From: JALZVT01 sp964634815
GTDB taxonomy: Bacteria; Pseudomonadota; Gammaproteobacteria; Pseudomonadales; Azotimanducaceae
Direction of reading: 5' to 3'
DNA length: 64,000 nucleotides
Assembly (NCBI GenBank): GCA_964634815.1
Contig: CAZWMD010000004.1
Span: 71,827-135,826 of the forward strand
A program made the position numbers and the translations under genes. This document shows, piece by piece, positions 34,701 through 43,518 of the stretch. Position 1 is the first letter of the stretch; each line of letters begins with the position of its first letter. The notes beneath the pieces are model-generated. The model made no database searches. It saw nothing but the letters and a program-made list of their open reading frames with translations, and was not told the DNA's origin.

Positions 34701-37700
34701 CCTGCAGCGCGTAGTCAGTGCCAATATCTATCCCATGAAGTCGCACTTGCGAGCCGTTAACGGGAATTTCCTGGCGAGCAAGGTTATCGAGACCCCATAC
34801 ATCTTCGGTATTGCGCCTATCCTGGTTATCTCGCACTCGCCCGCCAGCGGACTGCGTCCCGCTATAGCGCTTTCCTGAATTGCGCTTTTGAACCTTTATC
34901 AAGCGTGGAGCAGTTTCATCAAATCGTGTCGCCGCCTCTCCCGTGCCGTAGGCTCTAACTACATAAGCTAGCGCTCTAGTGCGACTGTTGCGCAGCACGC
35001 GGTGCAAGTTTTCATGCTCCGGAGCTGTAAGGTCAATCGCTGGCGCATCATCTCCGACCTCAAGAATCGCAAGTGGTGTGGTGCGATCCGTATCGTTGGC
35101 GCCATAGATTCTTAGCTCCTTTCGCGAAATAAAGTTGTTGTAGTTACTGTACAGGCTGAAGTTCGGCGCCGACTCAATGCGCCGATCTCTGTCCAGCCAT
35201 AGGTCGTCAGTGGCTAGAATATTCAGCTTGGGTACTACTGTCAGCGGTTGCTCAGTCGCCCAGATACGTCCTCCATGAGGTAAATAGGCGGTGCGGGATG
35301 TTGGCAAGGGTTCTACCCAACGACGTTCAATCTTCTCCAGCTGTTGAGTGATCAGGACAATTTGAACTCGACGATTCTGCGCTCGACCAGCCTCGGTCTC
35401 ATTGCTTGCGATCGGCTCCGCCGCGCCTCGCCCGATTGCGGTTATCGAACTCTCCGGCAAATCAAACTGAGTACGTAACTGCCTCGCAACCGCCTCTGCG
35501 CGAGCCAGCGACAATCCCTCGTTACTGCCGTAGCGCGAGCGATTTGCGCCACCCAGCGGCGTATCGTCCGTGTGACCTATGATCTCCAGCTGAACCGCAT
35601 CCTTGCCCAGGGATTCGATAGCTCGCCGGACAGTTCCGGCACTACCGGGATCAAGGCTCTGGCTGCCAGGGGCAAACTTCAGGTCAGGCAAAGATTGTCG
35701 CTGCGCGTATCGTTGTTCCTTCATGCCTGGCTTGAGGGTTTCCGATTCAGCAGAGACAACCCGGGTCTGCTGGGTGGTTTCGGTCCAACTGACTTCGATC
35801 TCAACCCGTCTGTTCGCCGCCATTCCGGCGGCTGTTGCGTTTGACGCGATGGGTTGCTGCGCGCCACGACCTTCAGAGGTGACTAACGCAGGATCTATGT
35901 CGAGTACCGACCGAGCAAAGTCCGCTACCTCCCGGGCACGCGCAGCAGACAGACCGACATTGTCTTTAAATCGCTTCGCCAACTGACCCCGCAGAGCACG
36001 CGGGTCTGCATGGCCAACAAAAGTAAGTCGAAGATTGTCACGCCCGGTGTACTGGGCAAGCAACGACTGCAACGCAGTGCTGTAATCCTGCGGAATATTT
36101 ACTTTCCCGGTGTCAAAATTCACTGGTCGAACATCGGAGCGCAGGGCGCGGGTTGATACTTCGAGCATTTCCGCCGGCGGGGTTTGGGCGGCGACCAACT
36201 CCGCTTCAGGCAGGCCCACGGCAAAATCAATCCGCGACATAAGTGCTGGAGTTAGCCGGATAACTCTGGGATTCTCGCTGTTAATCACCGTGCCATCAGG
36301 CAAGCTGGCGGGATCCAGCTTCAAGATAAAGTTCGCACCACGAGCCGTACGTCCAGTATCGACATCTGCCAGGTGATAGCGGCCGTGACGGTCAGTCTCT
36401 ATGAGCAAGCCATCTACGGTGGCCAGCCTCACACCAGGGATACCACGCTCGACCACTCCGAGATTTTCAACAATCAGCGTGTTCTGATCATTGTCAGTGA
36501 CCACTCGCATAGTGAGTTGCTGGCCGGTTCGGCCCAACACCACCGCCCCTTCAGGACTACGTCGCACTTCACCATCGATACCGAGGGTCAAAAAACTGCC
36601 TTGGGCACTACGTAGGTTGATCGGCGCCTCAAATCGTCCCGGTAAGACGGTTTGGATACGCATTGGTGGATCGCTTTCCGCCTTGCGGCCGCGAATATCA
36701 GGCAGAACGATGGGTGTCTTGAACGGCCCTCCGGACAACACCAGACCGGTTGCGTGAGCCGGGTCTTGCCAGCCATCGCCATCGCGGTCATCAAAGACTT
36801 TGCCAATGATGGTGGTCTGTTCAAAAAGTGGATCAGCACTGATCTGGACCACCGCGCTTGAGGCTGCGGAGAGCGGCAGTCCACTCTGCTGTGCGGTGAC
36901 CCGGTTGGTATACAAGCCCTGCACGATGCCGACGCCTACCCGGGCAAAATATCGAACTGATACGCTCTCTCCAACCGCCAGATCGAAGGGTCCAAGCTCA
37001 ACCGGATCCAGTCCACTTGCAGGCAGCAGCTCAACAACGTCGTCAGCGGTGCCAAACGTCAGATCGTTACCGGCACGAATCAGTTGCACCGAGTCATCGT
37101 CGAGAACAAACCCCGGCGGCAGATCATCCACCAGACTGACATCCAGCAATTCGGCGACAGTTTCGTTACGCAGATCAACCTGGTAAGGCACAGCGTCGCC
37201 AACCACCACAGTGCGTGCGGGGGTGGACTTTTGCAGACTGATCAGCCCAGGTTGAGAAAGTGCTGATAGAGAATCAATGGGTAAATGGTTATTTGCAAAG
37301 GTCTGATCGTTTGCCCCACCCAGAATCGACAGGAAGTAACCACTGCCCTGGGACCCAACCGGTGGCAGTGGGTTGTCCTGAACGACACAGGGAGGGGCAA
37401 CATTCGGGTCGACTGGACAGGAATCAAGACTCAGCGCTTCTGCGTTAGACAGTATGCGTACCGAGGGCCCGGCAAAGAAATCTGCCGGGGTTGCAACAAT
37501 ATCAATGCGATAACTGGTATCACCCGCCGGACAGGCCGGGTTAGCGCCACTGCGAATATCAAACCGATAGGCGGCATCAGCACCAACGGTCTGATTTTGC
37601 TGTCCGGCAAGCAGACAGTCTTCGGGAAGAGCCACGCCCGTAACCTCATTCACCAACTGCAAGGTAACGCCGGGTACCAACGCCCGAGTTACGCTGTCGT

Positions 37701-38766
37701 AAACCCGGCCAGCTGAGACCACCGGCAGATCGAGCCGAATTGAGCCGTTTTCCGGCACCGTAACGGTTTCCTCAAGCCAGGTCGCTCCCGAATCCGGGTG
37801 AGCAATACGCACCAGGTAGTCTCCGGCAGGCAAATCCTCGATGGCGTAGTTCCCTTCAGCATCTGTACTGGCCTGGGCGACCAACACCCCGTCACCCCCA
37901 AACACCTGAATGCGCCAGCCCAACAACCCTTGCTCTGACGGGTTAAAGGCCGAGTCCAGGTTGGGGTCAAAGAACACCGTACCCAGCAACGCACCCAAGG
38001 CCGGCGGCGGATCTGGCACCGGGTCTGGATCTGGATCTGGATCTGGATCTGGATCTGGATCGGGAGTCGGGTCCGGATCAGGAGTGGGGTCTGGATCTGG
38101 GTCTGGGTCTGGGTCTGGAGAAGGGTCAGGATCGGGGTCCGGGCCAGGCGGGATCATCGGCAACGGCAAAGGTGTTGGTGTGAAGTCGTCGTGCGGATCA
38201 GGGTTATCCCCGGGTGCATTCCCCGGAGTATCCGGATCAGGATCTATACCATCTTCCGAAACATCATCTGCATCTGTCCGGGAGATCTCCCCGGCGGCCC
38301 AACCCTGGGCACTAACCGAGAAAGGACCAGGGTTACCGTTAGCTGAAAAAGTCAGCGTGTAGCGCACAAAGGCTTCATCGTCCGAAACCATCCGCTCGAT
38401 GCCAGGCAGCATGAATCGGTTAACGTCCCCATCAAAGGTGTCGGATACGACGCTGAGCGCCCCGCTGGCCACCAGATTATCAATCGACACCACCGTGGCT
38501 GGAGCCAGGTTGGCGGCCAGGTCACTGAATACCTGAACCTCGACCAGGGTTTCAATGCCAACATTTTGCAGGCGAATTTCAAGATCAACAGAGAAGGTGC
38601 CATCTGCATTTGGCCGCACCTCTCCCGCCTGCATCGCTGTGCCGATTAATGTATGCGGCCGTTCTTCCGCTGTGGCTGCCGCCGACACGCTCAAGCCCAT
38701 GAGCAGTAATAGCCAGAGCGCCAGAGCGTTGGAACCTTGGCCAATTTTTAAGGCCAGCAAGTACAT
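31714..38766 (-). CDS. giant mosaic outer-membrane protein: Asp-Pro repeat, SdrD-like, DUF11, two OmpA domains, beta-rich C-terminus
   Basis: About 2350 residues from ATG 38766. Order: signal peptide (about 1-32); an N-terminal beta domain; an Asp-Pro repeat (208-255); an SdrD B-like domain with DPNLDSAFNPSEQGLLGWRI (about 259-352); a DUF11-type domain (507-647); two OmpA-type peptidoglycan-binding domains (about 879-995 and 1029-1142) with GHADPRALRG, AGMAANRRVEIEV, GHTDDTPLGG and AGRAQNRRVQIVL; a linker; then from about 1430 a long alternating beta region ending DLIGKY, like an outer-membrane barrel. The OmpA domains are internal, which is unusual. The frame is open to 38865, giving a Cys-rich extra 33 residues that I consider doubtful. 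No neighbour in the same operon. Confidence 0.8.
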   Translation of the reverse strand: MYLLALKIGQGSNALALWLLLLMGLSVSAAATAEERPHTLIGTAMQAGEVRPNADGTFSVDLEIRLQNVGIETLVEVQVFSDLAANLAPATVVSIDNLVASGALSVVSDTFDGDVNRFMLPGIERMVSDDEAFVRYTLTFSANGNPGPFSVSAQGWAAGEISRTDADDVSEDGIDPDPDTPGNAPGDNPDPHDDFTPTPLPLPMIPPGPDPDPDPSPDPDPDPDPDPTPDPDPTPDPDPDPDPDPDPDPVPDPPPALGALLGTVFFDPNLDSAFNPSEQGLLGWRIQVFGGDGVLVAQASTDAEGNYAIEDLPAGDYLVRIAHPDSGATWLEETVTVPENGSIRLDLPVVSAGRVYDSVTRALVPGVTLQLVNEVTGVALPEDCLLAGQQNQTVGADAAYRFDIRSGANPACPAGDTSYRIDIVATPADFFAGPSVRILSNAEALSLDSCPVDPNVAPPCVVQDNPLPPVGSQGSGYFLSILGGANDQTFANNHLPIDSLSALSQPGLISLQKSTPARTVVVGDAVPYQVDLRNETVAELLDVSLVDDLPPGFVLDDDSVQLIRAGNDLTFGTADDVVELLPASGLDPVELGPFDLAVGESVSVRYFARVGVGIVQGLYTNRVTAQQSGLPLSAASSAVVQISADPLFEQTTIIGKVFDDRDGDGWQDPAHATGLVLSGGPFKTPIVLPDIRGRKAESDPPMRIQTVLPGRFEAPINLRSAQGSFLTLGIDGEVRRSPEGAVVLGRTGQQLTMRVVTDNDQNTLIVENLGVVERGIPGVRLATVDGLLIETDRHGRYHLADVDTGRTARGANFILKLDPASLPDGTVINSENPRVIRLTPALMSRIDFAVGLPEAELVAAQTPPAEMLEVSTRALRSDVRPVNFDTGKVNIPQDYSTALQSLLAQYTGRDNLRLTFVGHADPRALRGQLAKRFKDNVGLSAARAREVADFARSVLDIDPALVTSEGRGAQQPIASNATAAGMAANRRVEIEVSWTETTQQTRVVSAESETLKPGMKEQRYAQRQSLPDLKFAPGSQSLDPGSAGTVRRAIESLGKDAVQLEIIGHTDDTPLGGANRSRYGSNEGLSLARAEAVARQLRTQFDLPESSITAIGRGAAEPIASNETEAGRAQNRRVQIVLITQQLEKIERRWVEPLPTSRTAYLPHGGRIWATEQPLTVVPKLNILATDDLWLDRDRRIESAPNFSLYSNYNNFISRKELRIYGANDTDRTTPLAILEVGDDAPAIDLTAPEHENLHRVLRNSRTRALAYVVRAYGTGEAATRFDETAPRLIKVQKRNSGKRYSGTQSAGGRVRDNQDRRNTEDVWGLDNLARQEIPVNGSQVRLHGIDIGTDYALQVEGEPVPINSDGGFVWERQLPVGEHQLHIDLVDTQERVYQRRIPVTVDGNYQFLVGLVNFAVGENNVSGNLEPLSADDHFDESVFVDGRLAFYAKAKVKGKYLITAQLDSTEDELKNFGDNLRREDPRQLFRQLDPNRYYPVYGDDSTTTTDVDTQGAFYVRVDVGRSSLLWGNYNTGLNDTEITQYNRSLYGAKLDFKSKQVTAQGEARRRLTLFGSEAQSSAASVTFRATGGSLYYLRHTDIVQGSEKVWIEVRRRDSEQVLEREILVEGRDYEIDDLQGRIILARPLSQVVNDRGSSIVRSSPLEGDNVFLLADYEYVPQGFAADDKTAGARGKVWLGDHIALGASKVVDERSGEDYDLQGVDVTLQAGRGTYLRAEYAESEARQSDASFVSADGGLSFVRRDLNSASLASSFVEGDATSIEGRINLAEYSERLRGDVRAWWKDRDGGFSTGRLAQGLDTTDQGVDVHVEFGDNLRIDAGYNKLEREGLGEDQVARLQVDADVGRWSAGVEARYEDVERTGLPSTLSAATGDGEALLVGARLGVDLSELTSIYAAGQITADERGNYEDNDLISVGINTELSDRTAVSVEVSDGDRGSAVIGGVQLGASDGLQLNLSGGLGSGATSQFGTRYSYGDGAEIYGSYAIDPDRTEGPRDVVTLGQRRAFGNHTSIFSESQFGKGDQYSSTGHTFGVDYTGIQDWLLSASLSHSNNDGAFTPLAESLAESVGPVGELAGGLQNFERTSATIGARVERNNYRLASRVEYREDKAVQLHTRTYLTSSTFGWKVNESGRWLGKLNLSWTEDERSDEHQARFVELDVGYAYRPVWSNRLNLIGKYSFLYDLPSLGQAFDSGLFANSFGAAVLRTDQRAHIFALEALFAANPRWEFGAKVALKRGELRADRDTGPWETFGVQLGAARVRYHLTKRWDGLLEYRWLSDWRNEGTKQGAIAGLYRHLGDHLKLGAGYNFAGFDDDLKFQDYDSHGWFIDLIGKY
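38002..38145. repeat. hexanucleotide repeat tract encoding Asp-Pro
   Basis: A run of near-identical 6-bp units (ggatct/gggtct on the plus strand) inside the giant protein gene, encoding about 20 Asp-Pro pairs broken by TPDP, SPDP and VPDP variants. The central part is perfect (seven copies of tctgga-type units), so the length could change by slippage without loss of frame. Asp-Pro runs are stiff, acidic and may bind calcium (inference). Confidence 0.9.
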
Positions 38767-39240
38767 CCAATGTTTGCCGTGCTTGCCGCCTCTGCGGCAC
38801 CAGCACTTCGTATCCCAACACCTTCTATACCAACAGCTTTTATAAAAGCACGAAGGGTGTGTCATCCGAAGCCCCCCAAGGGCTGTCTTTGTATCGCGTT
38901 GTGTTGTGTTGCGTTGCGGTCGTTTTCGACTCTAATTGCAGATCATTCGCCAGTCCGGACGAATGCCTAACAGTGTAAAGCCGACTTACTAAATTTGGAA
39001 GTGATCTTGAGAGAGTGGCCATTCAATGTGCTTGTTTAGTGGTGCCCCAGTTTCGGTATACTCGCGCCGCACGGACACAGAAGTACGCTCATCGATATTC
39101 TTCTACCCCCAGCCTCAGCCGGCGACCACGCAGACGGCAACACACGCAATACCCTGATTCGCTTCGGCCCCAATCCATCGGCTGGCGCGCTGCGTGACGA
39201 GCACAACCCTGAGTCCCGGCCGGAGCCCCAGCTGGAACCT
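38767..39240. other. intergenic region between giant protein gene and pigment cluster
   Basis: 474 bp between divergent genes. It contains a G/C hairpin (AGCCC and GGGCT arms near 38868-38884), a short gttgt-rich run near 38899-38920, and a region from 39040 to 39240 that is open in the same frame as the chorismatase gene. No clear -35/-10 pair was found. This is the likely place of the promoter for the first block of the pigment cluster. Confidence 0.5.
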
Positions 39241-40095
39241 ATGAACCTGGCCTGCGCAGGCAGCGCTGGCGTGGAAAATTGGCAGGTTAATAGTGATTTG
39301 CATCAGCTGGAGCAAGATGAATTTGTTATCACAGACAGTCGCGATTACGCCTATCTTCAGGTTTGCCAACCTGTAAGCGACCTGTCCGAGATACGGAAGC
39401 AAGCTGAATATCTCTACAGAAAAGCTCTGCAACTCACTCAAACTATTGAGAAATCACGGCTTGTGAGAATCTGGAACTACATTCCACAGATCAACGCAGG
39501 TGAAGGAGATGAAGAATGCTATCGGCAATTCTGTTGGGGCAGAGCCGATGCGCTCGGCAACACGTCCCTGCCAGCCGCGACCGGAATTGGCAGCAGGGAT
39601 GGGGTACTGCGCATTGGTATTTTATGTACCCACCCTGACTCCACACCGGCACACCTGCAGATACGCCATCAGGAAAATCCCCGCCAACTAAGCGCCTACA
39701 ATTATCCCCGCGCGTATGGCCCTCGAAGCCCCTCGTTTGCACGCGCAACTCTGATATCAACCAGACGTGACACACAGGTTCAACCCGGCAACCCATCGGC
39801 TCTACTGCTTCTGTCAGGTACGGCAAGTATTGTGAATCATCAATCGCGCCATCCGGGAGATCTGAGCAAACAGAGTGAAGAAACCGCAGCCAATATTCAG
39901 ACGCTGCTCAGTACGCTGGGCTCCCCCGCTACCCCCCTGGGTTTGCGTTATTACCTAAGAGATGAAAAGCGGCTCTCTGAGGCTATTGACGGCTGGCACA
40001 AGCATTTTGCCGATTGGCCATTGCCGTCGTTTTTGCTCGGTGACATCTGCCGGTCTGAATTGGAGATGGAGGTAGAAGGCGTCTTCAGTGTTTGA
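39241..40095 (+). CDS. chorismatase-type enzyme (FkbO/Hyg5/XanB2 family), aryl-polyene starter synthesis
   Basis: 284 residues from the first ATG. Family blocks: IWNYIPQINAGEGDEECYRQ, FCWGRADAL, ENPRQLSAYNYPRAYGP, SGTASIVNHQSRH and DICRSELEMEVEGVF. These match the chorismatase family; XanB2 of Xanthomonas splits chorismate to hydroxybenzoates and pyruvate and feeds the pigment xanthomonadin. Role here: to supply 3- or 4-hydroxybenzoate as starter (inference). The same frame is open upstream to 39040 and includes IRFGPNPSAGALRDEHNP, which resembles the missing family N-terminus but has no ATG, GTG or TTG. The start is thus uncertain. First gene of the cluster. Confidence 0.82.
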   Translation: MNLACAGSAGVENWQVNSDLHQLEQDEFVITDSRDYAYLQVCQPVSDLSEIRKQAEYLYRKALQLTQTIEKSRLVRIWNYIPQINAGEGDEECYRQFCWGRADALGNTSLPAATGIGSRDGVLRIGILCTHPDSTPAHLQIRHQENPRQLSAYNYPRAYGPRSPSFARATLISTRRDTQVQPGNPSALLLLSGTASIVNHQSRHPGDLSKQSEETAANIQTLLSTLGSPATPLGLRYYLRDEKRLSEAIDGWHKHFADWPLPSFLLGDICRSELEMEVEGVFSV

Positions 40096-40175
40096 AAAGA
40101 CCAGGCCTTTTCAGGACAATCCCATCCTTGGGCCAGTGAACCACAAAAGACCCTAACTGAGACATGAGACTTGAG

Positions 40176-40478
40176 ATGGCAGAAACCAACCCCGCAGAAT
40201 CGCTTGCGCAAACCGCTGATGAGCGAAAAATGGCGGAGCTTATTGTCGACGTGCTCAATCTCGAAGATGTAGCACCAGAAGAAATAGACCCCACAACCAT
40301 AATGTTTGATGACGATGGCCTGGGCCTCGATTCAATTGATGCTCTGGAAATCGCCGTAGCCATTGCAGAACAGTACCAGGTACAGCTCTCTGCAGAAGAC
40401 GAAGGCACTCGCGAGATCTTTGCCACACTGGGAAATCTCACCGCGTTTGTGACCCAGGAGGTCAATGCCCGCTCTTGA
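40176..40478 (+). CDS. acyl carrier protein (aryl-polyene cluster, first)
   Basis: About 100 residues, acidic. The phosphopantetheine attachment Ser is in GLDSIDALEI (Ser53 from ATG 40176; an ATG 12 bp upstream is also possible). It would carry the starter acid and the growing polyene chain. It has an N-terminal extension of about 15 residues compared with the second carrier protein at 50308. The end overlaps the AMP-ligase gene by 14 bp. Confidence 0.9.
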   Translation: MAETNPAESLAQTADERKMAELIVDVLNLEDVAPEEIDPTTIMFDDDGLGLDSIDALEIAVAIAEQYQVQLSAEDEGTREIFATLGNLTAFVTQEVNARS

Positions 40479-41919
40479 GGCTAATACAGAGCGCTACCGC
40501 GCGCTCGAACGGGATTCTCGCCTACTTACCCGCCCCGCAACCGATGTTCTGGCCTGGCGAAACGCTCAGCCGATAACTTGTGCCGCCTTTCTGGCAGACA
40601 TCGCACACTGCGCTGAAACTCTGCCTGATGCGCCTTACCTGATAAATCTGTGTACAGACCGTTATCGATTTAGTGTCGCGTTCTTCGCTGCCGCAGTGCG
40701 CGGTCAAACCACGCTGCTGCCTTCCCAGCGTAATGTCGACGCGATCGCCGCCTTACGCAAAAGCTACCGCCCGTGCCGGGTAATCGCTGACAATCCGGAT
40801 ACCCACTGCGATAGCCTGGTCGATTTTGCACCCGCTCGGAACGGCGAGCTGCAAGAGCTAAAGATCAGTCCAGAACACAGGGTAGCCATTGCCTTCACTT
40901 CGGGCAGCACCGGCACGCCAGTTGCTCACCCCAAGCGCTGGGACCTGCTCTGTGCAGGACGCGCTACCCACGCTCGATATCTGGCTCAAAGCCAGGGCAC
41001 CCAAGAGTCAGACACCCCCTTTCTCAGCACAGAAAACCGGCCCGACCAGGCGCTGAATGGACTTGTGGCAACCGTCCCTTCGTGGCACATGTACGGACTT
41101 GAGTGGGCCATGCTGCTTCCCACCGTTGCGCCAGTCACCCTGTTTTGCGGTTCAGACTTTTTCCCGGGTGACGTTATCGCTGCGCTACAGAGTTTTGGAC
41201 CAACGAGCCACAACTTGCTGGTCTCCACTCCGGTACATCTGCGCGCCCTGCTCACATCTCCCGAACCTCCAGATAACGTTGCCCGGATTCTCAGCGCCAC
41301 GGCGCCTCTTGATGCACCCACAGCAGACGCTCTGGAAGCTCATCTGCGATCGCGCATGTTTGAGATCTACGGATGCTCCGAAGTAGGTTCTCTGGCTGCG
41401 CGACAAGGCAGCGCATCAAAATCCATCGAGCTCAGCGATTGGCAGTTCTTTGATATATTTGAGCTGAATCTGCAGGGTGAGCGTCTGGAAATCATCTCGC
41501 CATTGCTCGAACAAGGGGTAACCCTTGCGGACCGGTTTGAACATGGCAATGAATACTCAGCGCAAAGCCATCCAAACAACATAACCCTTCTGGGTCGTGC
41601 TTCCGACCTGGTGAAAGTCGCGGGCAAGCGTGAATCTATGGCACGTCTGAACAATGAGTTACTTGCCATCCCTGGCGTTGTCGACGGCGTGGTATACCAA
41701 CCGGAGGCGCTGGGTGTGGCTGGTGGCGAACGCCTGGCGGCGTTTGTTGTTGGGGAGAATCTCAACCCAAACGCTATTCGCCTGGCTCTGGCTAACAAGC
41801 TCGACCCCGCGTTTGTTCCCAGGCCAATTCGAATCGTTGATTCACTACCACGAGACACCACCAGCAAGCTAACAGCCTCTGCGTTAACAGCACTTGTCGA
41901 GAGTTACCTGGATGGCTAA
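40465..41919 (+). CDS. AMP-dependent acyl/aryl ligase
   Basis: 484 residues. An adenylate-forming enzyme with the P-loop-like AFTSGSTGTPVAHPK, the EIYGCSEVGS block, and a C-terminal domain with LGRASDLVKVAGKRES and DSLPRDTTSKLT containing the catalytic Lys. A strong AGGAGG 3 nt before the ATG, inside the end of the carrier protein gene, supports the start. In aryl-polyene clusters this ligase activates the hydroxybenzoate or hydroxycinnamate starter and loads it on the carrier protein (family role; substrate here is inferred). Confidence 0.88.
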   Translation: MPALEANTERYRALERDSRLLTRPATDVLAWRNAQPITCAAFLADIAHCAETLPDAPYLINLCTDRYRFSVAFFAAAVRGQTTLLPSQRNVDAIAALRKSYRPCRVIADNPDTHCDSLVDFAPARNGELQELKISPEHRVAIAFTSGSTGTPVAHPKRWDLLCAGRATHARYLAQSQGTQESDTPFLSTENRPDQALNGLVATVPSWHMYGLEWAMLLPTVAPVTLFCGSDFFPGDVIAALQSFGPTSHNLLVSTPVHLRALLTSPEPPDNVARILSATAPLDAPTADALEAHLRSRMFEIYGCSEVGSLAARQGSASKSIELSDWQFFDIFELNLQGERLEIISPLLEQGVTLADRFEHGNEYSAQSHPNNITLLGRASDLVKVAGKRESMARLNNELLAIPGVVDGVVYQPEALGVAGGERLAAFVVGENLNPNAIRLALANKLDPAFVPRPIRIVDSLPRDTTSKLTASALTALVESYLDG

Positions 41920-42871
41920 AAAACCACCCGGTGACCAGCTGACGATGCCCAGTGCAGTCCAGCCAAATCCACCAAACCCCTCTTGGCAAGCGCGACCGGA
42001 AGCTGGCAGCAGCTCAGGCATTCGATTTCTTATGTGGCTTGCAAGGAAAGTTGGCCGCGCTCCGTTACGCGGTGCTCTGTACCCGGTTGCGCTGTATTTC
42101 ATGGCCGTCAGAGGGCCAGAGCGGCGCGCTTCAAAAAGCTACCTGCAGCGCGCACTAAAACGCCCTGCCAGCTGGCTGGACGTATACAAACACTTTGTGT
42201 GCTTCGCTCAGGTGGCGGCAGACAGGTTCTTTTTCTTCGCCGGCCGCGGAGCAGATATTCCAATCCGATTCGTCGGCGGACATGCCGCACAACGTATTGT
42301 CGAAGCAGGTAATGCCGGTATTTTCCTGGCTGCACATCTGGGATCGTTCGAAGCCGCACGAGTGATCGGCCCTGAACTCGGAGGAATAGACCTGCGCATC
42401 GTGCTCGACAAGAAATTTTCTGGCCGGTTTCTACAGTTAATGGCAGAGGTAAACCCTGAACTGGCACAACAGATTATCGATTCAGAGCAAGGCGCAGTCG
42501 AGTTAGGCCTCGCGATCAAGAATGCGATAGATAACAACTCCTGGGTGGGGTTCCTGGCAGATCGATTTCGCACAGGCGACCGCAGCCTTGCACTTGAGTT
42601 TCTCGGTACCAAAGCCCATTTCCCAGTGGGACCTTACATTATCGCCAGTACCCTTAAGGCCCCGGTTATATGCACGTTTTGTCGTCTGAAAGGCAACGGC
42701 TATGAGGTTCACTGTGAAGTACTTAGCCCCCGTGTAGATCTACCTCGAGGCAATCGAAATGAGGCCCTGGAAGCGCTGGCCCTGACCTATGCCCAAAGGC
42801 TTGAACATCATGTTCAGGCCTCTCCCTACAGCTGGTTTAACTTCTATGATTTCTGGGCAGACCGATCGTGA
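41912..42871 (+). CDS. LpxL/HtrB-like acyltransferase
   Basis: 319 residues from ATG 41912, which overlaps the ligase stop. The family motif HLGSFEA (H-x4-D/E type) is visible, with an upstream hydrophobic N-part that may anchor it at the inner membrane. Relatives add acyl chains to lipid A; in aryl-polyene clusters such enzymes are thought to join the polyene to a lipid carrier. In some clusters this domain is fused to a GT2 domain, while here the GT2 is a separate gene at 51738. Confidence 0.85.
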   Translation: MAKKPPGDQLTMPSAVQPNPPNPSWQARPEAGSSSGIRFLMWLARKVGRAPLRGALYPVALYFMAVRGPERRASKSYLQRALKRPASWLDVYKHFVCFAQVAADRFFFFAGRGADIPIRFVGGHAAQRIVEAGNAGIFLAAHLGSFEAARVIGPELGGIDLRIVLDKKFSGRFLQLMAEVNPELAQQIIDSEQGAVELGLAIKNAIDNNSWVGFLADRFRTGDRSLALEFLGTKAHFPVGPYIIASTLKAPVICTFCRLKGNGYEVHCEVLSPRVDLPRGNRNEALEALALTYAQRLEHHVQASPYSWFNFYDFWADRS

Positions 42872-43518
42872 ACCGCAACGCAACTCTGTCAGCGGCTTAC
42901 TTTTTACTGGTACTGGCGTTGAGCTATGCAAAGGATTCATCTGCCGAGCAAGACATTCCAGCTAACCAACCCGTAAAAAACGAGGCGGCGTGGCAGCTAC
43001 TGAGCAAGCTGAGGTTTCCGATAGATACTGCGGTGGCATTTGAGGAGTCACGCAAATCGCGCCTGCAACGAAAAGCAAAACACCAGCAGGGAGAGCTATC
43101 GCTGAGCAGCGACGGCGATCTTGCGATGCGGATTACGTCGCCTCGCAAAGAACTACGACAGATATCAGGAAACATCCTGTCGTTGAGCCGAGGCACAAAG
43201 ACTCGCAGCACTACCCTTGATCGCAGCAAAGGCAGTCAGCAATTACTCGTGGCAATTGTTGACTTGTTGAGCGGTGATATTTCAGGACTCAAATCGAAAT
43301 TCGCGATCACATCCGCAACAGATGCACCCCCTAACTTGGACTCAGGTCCATACGAGTGGGCATGGAAGCTAATTCCACTCGATAACCAGCTGGCAGAACA
43401 GATTGACAGCCTTCTTCTGAGCGGCAACGGCAACCAGTTGCTGGAACTCAGGGCTCAAAACGGTTCGAGTTTTCATACGCTAAGAATTAGTCATACCTCT
43501 GATGCTCCTGGCCCATGA
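42868..43518 (+). CDS. LolA-like exported protein
   Basis: 216 residues with a GTG start overlapping the previous stop. A signal peptide ends near SYAKDSSAEQ. The mature part follows the LolA-like plan found in pigment clusters: FPIDTAVAFEESRKSRLQRK, then QQGELSLSSDGDLAMRITSP, KELRQI and a C-terminal beta part. LolA carries lipoproteins through the periplasm. Here it probably carries the lipid-linked polyene toward the outer membrane (inference). Confidence 0.8.
   Translation: MNRNATLSAAYFLLVLALSYAKDSSAEQDIPANQPVKNEAAWQLLSKLRFPIDTAVAFEESRKSRLQRKAKHQQGELSLSSDGDLAMRITSPRKELRQISGNILSLSRGTKTRSTTLDRSKGSQQLLVAIVDLLSGDISGLKSKFAITSATDAPPNLDSGPYEWAWKLIPLDNQLAEQIDSLLLSGNGNQLLELRAQNGSSFHTLRISHTSDAPGP

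Noticed and set aside
35815..36150. TAAG-like site (NATAAGMA) in the giant protein as a target for the LapG-like protease
   Set aside because: It lies inside the first OmpA domain, where T-A-x-G followed by N-R-R is normal family sequence; LapG targets sit in the N-terminal part of adhesins. The position range is approximate.
37910..38362. Gly-Ser repeat protein on the plus strand
   Set aside because: It is the complement of the Asp-Pro repeat in the giant protein gene and has no start signal or homology.
38767..38865. Cys- and Trp-rich N-terminal extension of the giant protein
   Set aside because: It is in frame, but the composition (TGT/TGG-rich) is unlike the rest of the gene, and a normal signal peptide starts at the internal ATG 38766.
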